Shown here piece by piece: positions 25,642 through 33,249 of a DNA stretch of 34,336 nucleotides. The stretch is from Lachnospiraceae bacterium (GTDB taxonomy: Bacteria > Bacteroidota > Bacteroidia > Bacteroidales > Muribaculaceae): positions 1-34,336 of the forward strand of contig JAMPGZ010000030.1 of NCBI GenBank assembly GCA_023663655.1, in the 5' to 3' direction. The first letter of the stretch is position 1; each line of letters opens with the position of its first letter. A program made the translations under genes and the position numbers. A model generated the notes under the pieces. It saw only the letters and a list, made by a program, of their open reading frames with translations. It did not search any database and had not been told where the DNA came from.

Positions 25642-26988
25642 ATGAAAAAGATTCCCCTACTAATTTCTATTTTAAGTTGCATTATCATCTATAGTTGCTC
25701 TTCGAAACCGGAAAAACTATTCAGAGTGCAGGAAGACGGTTTATTTGGGTTTATTGACAGTATTGGAAACATCAAAATCAAACCCCAATATAAGTATGTC
25801 GGTAATTTTTCCGAGGATGGTTACGCTCTCATTATTACTGATGTAAAAATATTAAACAGACATATAAATCTGACCTATGGATTTATCGACACCAAAAATA
25901 ATTTAGTTGTAGATACAATAAATAAATTGATTATCGATAGCGATTATTGCCCTCGATTGTGGCATGAAAATGATTATGAAGATTTTTTTTGGCATTTTAT
26001 ACATAAAGACATAGGATTCAATGAGTTCTACTTTGAAAATATTAGATTATCTGAAAATAAATATCCATATATGAATGAATCAACAAAAAAATTTGGATAC
26101 AAAAATATTAAAGGAGATACCATCATTCCGGCTAAATTTCTTTCCGCCAATCCATTCTATAAAGGAGTAGCTATTGTATCGGAATATCCTGATAGTTCCG
26201 GCAATACAAACGATATTTCTTTAATTAATCAAAAAGGCGATTATATAAAAGAAAGAGGATGGAGCTATGTTCATGACTTCACCAAAAAAGATTTGACATG
26301 GAGTCTTGAATTTGATATAGATATCGACGCAGATGGAAAAATGTCAGACAATGGAGGAATATGGACTCTAATAGATTTAAATGGAAATATCATAATTGGT
26401 CCAATAAGCCCATTTAAAATAGCAACAAGATCATATACTGGCTATGCTTTTAATGGTTATCCAGAAAATAATGACTTATATCTTTATAGTTTTCCTAAAC
26501 TTTATGGGGTACATCTCGGCTATTCTTACATAAACAAAGATGGCAAATATGCTACTGATTATAATAATGATAACTCCATAACTTTCTTTGGAGATGAAAA
26601 CACTAAAGGTGAAGTTTTCGGAGATGCAACTAATTTTTCTGAAGGTTTTGCGGGCGTAAAAGGTCACATTGGTGATGAAGCATTTTGGACTTTCATGAAT
26701 CCTGATTTCGAAATAGTTACAGAGGAAAAATATGATTCAGTAAAAACATTTCATGAAAATATGGCTGTCGTTAAACAACATGGAGAGTGGGGTGTAATAA
26801 ACACGGATTTTGAAATAATAATTCCCTTTAAATTTTCAGAAATATCTAATTTTCAGAATGGTCTTGCCTATGCAAAAATTTCTGGCACAAAATATGACCG
26901 AGAAGGTTATATAAATTCCACAGGAGAATTCATTTGGGAAACAAAACGCAAAAAATGGAAATCGAAACACAGTACACATAATAATTAA
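25642..26988 (+). CDS. WG-repeat lipoprotein
   Basis: A 448-residue lipoprotein with the lipobox ending at Cys19 (IIYSC). It is built from WG/KWG-type beta repeats, each of the form aromatic-Gly-hydrophobic-x-Asp/Asn...G...I.P.(F/Y)...F..G.A. Clear examples are LFGFIDSIGNIKIKPQYKYV (about 34-53), KFGYKNIKGDTIIPAKF (about 152-168) and EWGVINTDFEIIIPFKF (about 383-399), with a closing REGYINSTGEFIWETK. WG-repeat proteins are abundant in Bacteroidota and their function is mostly unknown; surface or periplasmic binding is plausible. The gene is strikingly AT-rich compared with the flanking core genes (runs of aat, ata and aaa codons), suggesting horizontal origin. It stands downstream of the large structured RNA with 151 bases between. 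Confidence 0.85.
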   Translation: MKKIPLLISILSCIIIYSCSSKPEKLFRVQEDGLFGFIDSIGNIKIKPQYKYVGNFSEDGYALIITDVKILNRHINLTYGFIDTKNNLVVDTINKLIIDSDYCPRLWHENDYEDFFWHFIHKDIGFNEFYFENIRLSENKYPYMNESTKKFGYKNIKGDTIIPAKFLSANPFYKGVAIVSEYPDSSGNTNDISLINQKGDYIKERGWSYVHDFTKKDLTWSLEFDIDIDADGKMSDNGGIWTLIDLNGNIIIGPISPFKIATRSYTGYAFNGYPENNDLYLYSFPKLYGVHLGYSYINKDGKYATDYNNDNSITFFGDENTKGEVFGDATNFSEGFAGVKGHIGDEAFWTFMNPDFEIVTEEKYDSVKTFHENMAVVKQHGEWGVINTDFEIIIPFKFSEISNFQNGLAYAKISGTKYDREGYINSTGEFIWETKRKKWKSKHSTHNN

Positions 26989-27024
26989 TCAGTAATATTT
27001 ACAATCAAAATATATGACAGCATT

Positions 27025-27192
27025 ATGTCTATTATACTTTGTAGTAAGATCTCGGTTGCAACCTTGTGGGGCATCCTCATCGTGATATGCTGCATCTCAG
27101 CGATCTTCATATTCTCAATAATGAAGAAACTCGAAGCAGTCACCTCCAACACTCCCGCCTACCTCGAAACCGTCGAAGATGAAGCCATCTAA
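27025..27192 (+). CDS. small single-pass membrane protein (55 aa)
   Basis: A 55-residue open frame beginning ATGTCTATTATACTT and ending TAA at 27190-27192. Residues about 12-33 are strongly hydrophobic (ATLWGILIVICCISAIFIFS), followed by basic MKK and an acidic tail ending EDEAI. The frame is bounded by a strong terminator 17 bases later, as for a real transcription unit. I cannot name it. The composition is less AT-rich than the WG-repeat gene before it, so it may be a separate gene. No clear promoter is visible in the 36 bases between them. Confidence 0.55.
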   Translation: MSIILCSKISVATLWGILIVICCISAIFIFSIMKKLEAVTSNTPAYLETVEDEAI

Positions 27193-27209
27193 CCCTCTGC
27201 ATTAATCGA

Positions 27210-27255
27210 AAAAAATCTCAGCCAAGTACCGTTTGATTTTGGCTGAGATTTTTTG
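27210..27255 (+). terminator. strong terminator after the small membrane protein
   Basis: A perfect 16-base stem (27210-27225 with 27239-27254) has A6 at its base on one side and T6 on the other, enclosing the GC-containing core ATCTCAGCCAA. It could work on both strands. Confidence 0.85.
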
Positions 27256-27346
27256 CCCAGCACTCATCCTCAACTTTCAGAATACACTGCCTGATCGCCT
27301 GTAAGGCGGTGCTTATGCTTAACCGTGGTACGGCGAGACTATGCGA

Positions 27347-27400
27347 GCCGTGCCCGGTAGGATGCACACATAAAATGCACTCTGCAAAGAGTGCCCCTAA
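27347..27400 (+). repeat. dispersed repeat, copy C (short fragment)
   Basis: GCCGTGCCCGGTAGGATGCA followed by the hairpin GCACTCT-GCAA-AGAGTGC (27377-27394) and CCCCTAA reproduces the start of the unit seen at 18775 and 19031. The second part of the unit is absent. It lies 51 bases from the 3' end of the beta-helix gene on the other strand. A CGCCT-GTA-AGGCG hairpin is just upstream (27296-27308). Confidence 0.75.
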
Positions 27401-27450
27401 AGATCTTAGGTCAACGAGCCGCCCACCATCGAGCTACCTCGGTAACGCGA

Positions 27451-29988
27451 TTATTTCCACTCAGCGTAAAGGTTGCTGATGAGCGACGCGCTTGCGCCGG
27501 TGGAGCCGGTGTGCTGGATGCCAAGCGCCGAATAATCGTTCGGCTCAACCGGTGCCGACAGAGCCACGCTTTCCATCACTCCGGCACGCGACTCAACGGG
27601 GGCGGTGGTGCTCACCGTTGCGGTAAACACTCCGTCCTTTATCGCAAGATTGATATTGCACTCAGTGCGGTAACAACTCGACGCGACAGCATCGCTTATG
27701 GGCGTCACCACGCCATTGTCATAACGCACAAGCGAGAACACCACGGCACGGTCATAATCGGGCGTGCGCTCTATGCGCAACGCATAGCCCGACAATGCCG
27801 ACGGGTCAAACTTGATATACACATCCATATACTGCCCCGTAGCGCTGCCAAAACCCTGACCCGCAGGTTTGCACGGCTCAACAGTCATCGACACCGACAT
27901 ATCGCGGCATTTGTCACGGTAAGGCTCATAGAACATCCTCGCACCTTTGGTCATCTGCACAATGCCTATACCCTTTGCACCGTCAGTACCGGAGCCATAA
28001 TACCATCCACGCTCGGGCTGAGCCGTCCAGTCATGTTCAGCAGTGTCGAGAGGCTTATAAGCGTCAAATGTCCAAATTCCCTTACCCAACTTAGGTTGAT
28101 AGTGTACCGGCAGATCGGAAAAGTCAGTGGCGAGACTGCGCTGAGTCTTCTCAGCACCGCGAAGATGCCCACCTCCTATCATCTCTCCAAATTCCACCAC
28201 AACCCTTTCTCCCGGCTTGGTGTCATCACCCTTCGGAGTGACAATGGCAAAGACGCGACACCCTTTGTCGGCATAAACCGGATGATACACAGCCGCCTTT
28301 GAAGCACGTCCATGCTTCACCCTGATTGTGTCGCCATCGGCATCACAGCGATACCATGCGATGAAACTGTCATCATAATTTATCGGAGCCAAAGAATAGT
28401 CAACCTTCAGCCCCCTCTCTCTTTTATCATATTTTATGCTCGGCTCCATGACAAATCGAGGAGCCTCAAACAGATACGGAGCAACCGTGACCGACACTTT
28501 TCCCTGCCAACCGAAATCATGAGTCATAGCCACCTCTCCCGTAATCTTCTTAGGGATGACATTGCCGCTCACGCATGACATCGATCCATCGTTCCGGGCA
28601 TAAAGCTTCACGCAGTCAGGAAATGCCCATTTAGTCCCACCCTGAAAAACAGAGCCGTCACAACTATAATCACCCCACAAGCGATAGACGGGCGACAACT
28701 CAATTCGGTCACCCGATGCTTCCATCGCCAACCCCTTCGCTCCGAAATCAGCCATCACGGGAATACCCAGCAGTTTACGCCCGGTCAACACTTGCAATCT
28801 CTCTATCTCAGGACGCACGCCAAGCGGATCCCATCCATCGTCACCGGCAAGAAGATTGGGAGTATTGTACACCACCCGCCCCTCATGAACCACCTTATAG
28901 GCATCAAGCAACGGTTTACCTGTTAGGTCAACACTCAACTGCGGACGCTCGGCATCTATGAAATAACTTTTCCCGTCGACAGTCACTCCACTCTGGTAGC
29001 AGGTGTGATGCGACGCATCACGTGTCCACTGCAATGCAAGTCTTGACCTTCCCTGTCGGTCCACGCGGTGAAAGCGTGTGTCAATCATCGTCACCATACC
29101 GGGAACTTTGGTGATATACTGCGACGTGGAGTTCCGGAGGTCTATGTCACAATTCAGGAACACTGCCCCGGTCTTTGCCGTACCGTAAAACGGCTTGGTG
29201 CTGAACCAAGTGAAACGGCAGTCGAGATACACCGCCGATCCGGCAAGGGCATCATCGGTGCACTCCATATAGCAATCCTTGAAAAGCGACCGCCTCGCAC
29301 CCACAAACGGGCACATATTAAGACGGCTTATAAAACGGCAATTCCGTGCAAACAATCGGTCAGTGCCACCGCATATACCGATCTGAGCCTGCACAATGGC
29401 ATCACGCCGCTTAGCTCTGTTCAATTCCGGGCGAAGAGGATATTCAAGATCCACATTGCAATAATTGCCGAAAGTCATGTTCTCCAATTCAAGCGAAGCC
29501 CCGATGAAATGCATCATCGTAAAATTGCCCAACGCCCCCTGAGTCTGCCCTCGGTTCACGGCAAACACCACATTCGCCGGATCGGCAGCAAGACCTATTA
29601 TTTTAAGCGTGTCACACTTCACCTCCACTCCATACGGAACGCCATTGCTGTTGGAAGCATCACGCCTTATCACTGGATCGTCAGGATCATCAAGCCAATA
29701 CACCCATGGGGCAACAAGCAGTGTGACCTCCTCACCCGATGCATTCTGCACAGACCGAAGCGCCTCTTTTACGTCATTGAACACGAATGGCGACGACGCA
29801 TCTTCAAGCGAGCCGTCAAGATAAAGCACCGACCGGCTCAGGGCGTAACGGTTACCGTCGAAAATCACGGTGGAATCACCGCGCAACTCCACCAGTTTCG
29901 TTAAGTCCGCCGCACCAACCTCTGCATGAGCCAATTGCCATCCGCAAAGGAGCACGCACAATATGAACTGCAATATTATTTTTCCCAT
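27451..29988 (-). CDS. exported pectinesterase-like right-handed beta-helix protein
   Basis: An 845-residue exported protein starting at ATG 29988, giving a standard signal peptide (MGKIILQFILCVLLCGWQLA, cut near AHA-EV). A GTG 30 bases further up lies on the promoter element and is rejected. Residues about 60-290 follow the pectinesterase (CE8) fold: VLYLDGS, a repeated LENMTFGNYCNVD rung, then QAQIGICGGTDRLFARNCRF and FKDCYMECTDDALAGSAVYL. Where CE8 enzymes have QDT and DFIFG catalytic Asp motifs, this protein has NMC and TDDALAG, so the first Asp is missing and the second is altered. The middle and C-terminal parts (about 500-845) are beta-sandwich-like and end with a LamG-like region. It is divergent from a GH28 gene. 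Methylesterase activity is uncertain; binding or another esterase activity is possible. Confidence 0.7.
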   Translation of the reverse strand: MGKIILQFILCVLLCGWQLAHAEVGAADLTKLVELRGDSTVIFDGNRYALSRSVLYLDGSLEDASSPFVFNDVKEALRSVQNASGEEVTLLVAPWVYWLDDPDDPVIRRDASNSNGVPYGVEVKCDTLKIIGLAADPANVVFAVNRGQTQGALGNFTMMHFIGASLELENMTFGNYCNVDLEYPLRPELNRAKRRDAIVQAQIGICGGTDRLFARNCRFISRLNMCPFVGARRSLFKDCYMECTDDALAGSAVYLDCRFTWFSTKPFYGTAKTGAVFLNCDIDLRNSTSQYITKVPGMVTMIDTRFHRVDRQGRSRLALQWTRDASHHTCYQSGVTVDGKSYFIDAERPQLSVDLTGKPLLDAYKVVHEGRVVYNTPNLLAGDDGWDPLGVRPEIERLQVLTGRKLLGIPVMADFGAKGLAMEASGDRIELSPVYRLWGDYSCDGSVFQGGTKWAFPDCVKLYARNDGSMSCVSGNVIPKKITGEVAMTHDFGWQGKVSVTVAPYLFEAPRFVMEPSIKYDKRERGLKVDYSLAPINYDDSFIAWYRCDADGDTIRVKHGRASKAAVYHPVYADKGCRVFAIVTPKGDDTKPGERVVVEFGEMIGGGHLRGAEKTQRSLATDFSDLPVHYQPKLGKGIWTFDAYKPLDTAEHDWTAQPERGWYYGSGTDGAKGIGIVQMTKGARMFYEPYRDKCRDMSVSMTVEPCKPAGQGFGSATGQYMDVYIKFDPSALSGYALRIERTPDYDRAVVFSLVRYDNGVVTPISDAVASSCYRTECNINLAIKDGVFTATVSTTAPVESRAGVMESVALSAPVEPNDYSALGIQHTGSTGASASLISNLYAEWK

Positions 29989-30017
29989 GGCACTGAATAT
30001 TATTGTGAATATTACCA

Positions 30018-30025
30018 CAAAAATA
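30018..30025 (-). promoter_or_regulatory. promoter -7 element of the beta-helix gene
   Basis: TATTTTTG on the minus strand matches TAnnTTTG and lies 30 bases upstream of the ATG at 29988, in the divergent intergenic space with the GH28 promoter. Confidence 0.6.
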
Positions 30026-30057
30026 GCAGTTTGTTTTCACAAAAATGCCAAAAAGCG

Positions 30058-30065
30058 TATCTTTG
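30058..30065 (+). promoter_or_regulatory. promoter -7 element of the GH28 gene
   Basis: TATCTTTG matches TAnnTTTG and lies 33 bases before the ATG at 30099. This rules out the longer open frame from 30045, which would start upstream of the promoter. Confidence 0.7.
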
Positions 30066-30098
30066 TATCAATTTAATAACCAATGCGAAAAACGAATC

Positions 30099-31592
30099 AT
30101 GAAATTACGCAACTTCATTCTCGGTGCAATCGCGTTATTGTCAATAACGACACTGAATGCACAAGCCCAAACTGATTTTTCAGGCTATTACAAAAATCTA
30201 CCTCTTAAACTCCAGCCGGTCACCGCACCTGCAATCCCCGCTTACACAGTAAAGATTTCGGATTTTGGCGGTGTTAACGACGGTGTCACAAAAAACACTG
30301 AAGCTTTTACAAAAGCTATGACACACCTCGCCCAAAAAGGGGGCGGACATCTCGTGGTGCCCGAAGGAATATGGTACACCGGACCTATTCAGTTCGAAAG
30401 CAACGTGGACCTCCACCTTGAACGCGGAGCACTCATCCTGTTCTCGGAAGATCTTGCCGACTACCCTGTGCAGTCATCCAATTGGGAAGGACTAAGCACT
30501 CACCGCGCGATGTCGCCGCTTTCGGCACGTGACAAAGAGAACATCATGATTTCAGGTTTCGGAACCATCAACGGCAACGGACAATGCTGGCGTCCGGTCA
30601 AGAAGGGCAAAATGACCGATGCCCAATGGAAATCGCTGTTGAAGGATGGAGCGGTAAATCAAAGAGGCGATATATGGTTCCCCAACGAACGCATCCGCGA
30701 AGTCTACGAGGACAAAAATCTTCAGGCACAAGCCCATGGTGGCGACAAAGCCAAAATCGAGTATGTGCATGACTTCCTGCGCCCTGTATTGTTGTCATTC
30801 ATCAACTGCAAGAACGTGATGTTGAAAGATGCCACTTTTGAAAACTCACCCGCTTGGAATCTGCATCCTTTCCTTTGCGAAAACCTCATCATCGACAATG
30901 TGACAGTGCGCAATCCCTGGTATGCTCAGAACGGCGACGGTATCGACATCGAGTCCTGCAACAATGTGCTTGTTGTCAACAGCTCCTTTGACGTGGGCGA
31001 CGACGCAATCTGCATCAAGTCAGGAAAAGACAAGGATGGTCGCGACCGTGGCATACCCTGCCGCAACGTGCTCATCGATGGCTGTACAGTGTACCATGGA
31101 CACGGCGGATTTGTGATCGGTTCTGAAATGTCGGGTGGAGCAAAAGATATCGTTGTGAAAAACTGCCTATTCATCGGCACCGATGTAGGTCTACGCTTCA
31201 AGTCAACACGCGGACGTGGCGGAGTCGTTGAAAACATTTATATCGATGACGTGAAGATGAGCGACATAGCAGGCGATGCACTTATTTTCGACCTCTATTA
31301 CGGAGGAAAAGGCAATGCCACTGCAGTGCCTGTGACCGAAGAGACCCCGTCGTTCAAAGACATATATATGAACAACATCACCTGCCGCAGCGCCAAGCGC
31401 GCAGCTTTCTTCAACGGACTTCCCGAAATGCCGATGAAGAATGTGCAGATCAAGAATTCACGTTTCCGTGCCGACACCGGCATCACCCTCAATCATGTGG
31501 ACGGACTGCTGCTTGACAACGTCACAATTGACGCTCTCAACGGAGAACCGTTGACAAAACAGAACGGCGTGACCAATCTTGTCATCAAATAA
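30099..31592 (+). CDS. GH28 polygalacturonase-family glycoside hydrolase
   Basis: A 497-residue secreted enzyme with signal peptide MKLRNFILGAIALLSITTLN followed by AQAQ. The GH28 catalytic set is complete: NGDGID (Asn278 to Asp283), the paired aspartates in DVGDDAI (Asp301-Asp302), GHGG (from Gly334), and the substrate-binding RFK (Arg366-Lys368, family RIK). It has the pectate-lyase-superfamily entry segment ISDFGGVNDGVTKNTEAFTK near residue 50. GH28 enzymes cleave alpha-1,4 galacturonan (homogalacturonan), as endo- or exo-acting hydrolases, and some cut rhamnogalacturonan. The insertion between residues about 160 and 220 is often seen in exo-type Bacteroidota enzymes, but mode and exact substrate are not provable here. 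The gene is divergent from a pectinesterase-like gene, consistent with pectin breakdown. Confidence 0.95.
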   Translation: MKLRNFILGAIALLSITTLNAQAQTDFSGYYKNLPLKLQPVTAPAIPAYTVKISDFGGVNDGVTKNTEAFTKAMTHLAQKGGGHLVVPEGIWYTGPIQFESNVDLHLERGALILFSEDLADYPVQSSNWEGLSTHRAMSPLSARDKENIMISGFGTINGNGQCWRPVKKGKMTDAQWKSLLKDGAVNQRGDIWFPNERIREVYEDKNLQAQAHGGDKAKIEYVHDFLRPVLLSFINCKNVMLKDATFENSPAWNLHPFLCENLIIDNVTVRNPWYAQNGDGIDIESCNNVLVVNSSFDVGDDAICIKSGKDKDGRDRGIPCRNVLIDGCTVYHGHGGFVIGSEMSGGAKDIVVKNCLFIGTDVGLRFKSTRGRGGVVENIYIDDVKMSDIAGDALIFDLYYGGKGNATAVPVTEETPSFKDIYMNNITCRSAKRAAFFNGLPEMPMKNVQIKNSRFRADTGITLNHVDGLLLDNVTIDALNGEPLTKQNGVTNLVIK

Positions 31593-31615
31593 AGGATTAT
31601 TTCATACCTGCGATA

Positions 31616-31659
31616 GAGAGACCGTGCGTGACCAGTTCACGCCGGTCTCTCGTTGTTTT
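31616..31659 (+). terminator. terminator of the GH28 gene
   Basis: A 9-bp stem GAGAGACCG (31616-31624) / CGGTCTCTC (31643-31651) continues, after a one-base bulge, into GCGTGA / TCACGC with loop CCAGT, and is followed by GTTGTTTT. It lies 23 bases beyond the stop codon. Confidence 0.8.
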
Positions 31660-31736
31660 AACATGATTTGTGGGGATTTTGCAGGTTTTATATGCGTAAG
31701 CCTATCTCTTTTATTACACAAATGTGGATTTTTTCG

Positions 31737-31744
31737 TAATTTTG
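31737..31744 (+). promoter_or_regulatory. promoter -7 element of the NhaC-like gene
   Basis: TAATTTTG matches TAnnTTTG; the TTG start codon at 31811 is 66 bases further on. The leader contains the palindrome AAGCGCTT near 31780, with no known riboswitch recognised. Confidence 0.55.
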
Positions 31745-31810
31745 CGCATAAATAAAAAACAATTATGCGCCTTTCATAAGCGCTTATAACCATAACTCAT
31801 AATTAAACAG

Positions 31811-33244
31811 TTGAATATATCAGCATTTTTCGGCAAACGCAATCAGCCGTCATTGACAGTTTCCATAATCCCTTTTTCGTTTCTTATAGCCAGCCTGCTC
31901 ACTGTCATAATCGTAAGCGGCGCTGACGGAGTTTTCTCACTCGGTCCGTGGATTCTGCTCTCGGCATCGGCAATAGCTCTATCACTCGCCACCGCAGGGC
32001 GAATAGCCTCACGCCGTTACCTCGGTTTGGGACTACGCCGAAGCGCCATACAGATATTGCCGGCAATACCGATACTGATATGCATCGCGATCGTGGCTAC
32101 CACATGGATGTTGTCGGGAGTAGTGCCCACACTCATCGCCTACGGGCTTCACTTCCTGTCGCCCAAACTATTCCTGTTCATAGCCTGCATGGTATGCTCG
32201 GTCATTTCGGTGATGACCGGAAGCTCATGGACCACGATAGCCACCATCGGAGTAGCTTTCATAGGTATCGGGCGCATTCTCGGCTACAGCGATCCCTGGA
32301 TTGCCGGAGCCATCATCTCAGGAGCCTATTTCGGCGACAAGGTTTCCCCGCTCAGCGACACCACAGTAGTAGCTTCATCGACAGCCGGAGTGGATCTTTT
32401 CGACCACATCCGCTACCTCATGTTCACAACCGTTCCCGCCATGACGATAGCCTTGCTGGTCTACATTGCCGTAGGGTTCCTCACGCCTCTTCACTCCTCA
32501 CCGGAATCCGCGCCGCTGCTCAACGCCCTACACTCCACGTTCAGCATATCGCCTTACACCCTTCTCATTCCGCTTGTGACACTGATCATGATCGCCTTGC
32601 GCATCCACACTTTCATCGTCCTGCTCACCGCAGGATTCCTTGGAGCGGTCGGAGTTTTCGTGTTCCAGCCTCAAATAAGAATGAGCGTGGCGGAGCTCGC
32701 ATCCTCAGTGTGGAGCGGCGCCGACATGGCGACGGGCAACAATGCCCTTGACGAGCTTGTGGCAACAGGCGGCGTGCTGGGAATGCTCCCCACTGTGTTT
32801 CTCGTGCTCAGCGCCATGGTATTCGGCTCGGTGATGATAGGCACAGGAATGCTCACAAAGCTCACCGACTCCTTCACCCGCCGCTTGCGTAAACGCACGA
32901 GCATCGTCGGAGCTACAGTAGCAAGCGGCATCACCATGAACTGCGCCACCGGCGACCAATACCTGTCTTTGATCATAACCGGAAATATGTATCGCTCGCT
33001 TTACCGTCGCAACGGACTTGAACCGCGATTGCTGAGCCGCTCCATGGAGGACTCTATTTCCGTGACCTCGGTGCTGGTTCCCTGGAATTCATGCGGTCTC
33101 ACTCAGTCAATGGTGCTTGGCGTGAGCACGCTCGCCTATTTCCCTTGCTGCATATTCAATCTTCTCACCCCGTTGATGAGCATCATCATGGCAAGAGTGG
33201 GATTCAAAATTCGCCAGTCTATCCCTGCGGCAGCAAGCGCCTGA
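31811..33244 (+). CDS. NhaC-family sodium:proton antiporter
   Basis: A 477-residue inner-membrane protein with about eleven to twelve hydrophobic helices. Segments typical of the NhaC family are AYFGDKVSPLSDTTVVASSTAGVD around residues 170-190, the polar helix SVMTGSSWTTIATIGVAFIG, and, near the C-terminus, NCATGDQYLSLIITGNMY and VTSVLVPWNSCG. These genes exchange sodium for protons, or dicarboxylate or amino-acid pairs in related members. The start is a TTG at 31811, giving MNISAFFGKRNQP; no earlier in-frame ATG is seen. The promoter is 66 bases upstream. It is convergent with the patatin-like gene, with only 5 bases between stop codons. Confidence 0.93.
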   Translation: MNISAFFGKRNQPSLTVSIIPFSFLIASLLTVIIVSGADGVFSLGPWILLSASAIALSLATAGRIASRRYLGLGLRRSAIQILPAIPILICIAIVATTWMLSGVVPTLIAYGLHFLSPKLFLFIACMVCSVISVMTGSSWTTIATIGVAFIGIGRILGYSDPWIAGAIISGAYFGDKVSPLSDTTVVASSTAGVDLFDHIRYLMFTTVPAMTIALLVYIAVGFLTPLHSSPESAPLLNALHSTFSISPYTLLIPLVTLIMIALRIHTFIVLLTAGFLGAVGVFVFQPQIRMSVAELASSVWSGADMATGNNALDELVATGGVLGMLPTVFLVLSAMVFGSVMIGTGMLTKLTDSFTRRLRKRTSIVGATVASGITMNCATGDQYLSLIITGNMYRSLYRRNGLEPRLLSRSMEDSISVTSVLVPWNSCGLTQSMVLGVSTLAYFPCCIFNLLTPLMSIIMARVGFKIRQSIPAAASA

Positions 33245-33249
33245 ACACC

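Noticed and set aside
27391-28302. 303-residue plus-strand frame
   Set aside because: Antisense to the beta-helix gene and begins in a repeat copy; composition is that of an antisense shadow.
29068-29904. 278-residue open frame opposite the beta-helix gene
   Set aside because: Low-complexity His/Arg-rich antisense frame; the minus-strand gene has domain structure and a promoter.
29989-30018. GTG start at 30018 for the beta-helix protein
   Set aside because: It coincides with the promoter element and would put ten residues before a normal signal peptide.
30045-30098. Longer GH28 reading frame starting at 30045
   Set aside because: The promoter element TATCTTTG (30058-30065) lies inside it and the ATG at 30099 gives a clean signal peptide.
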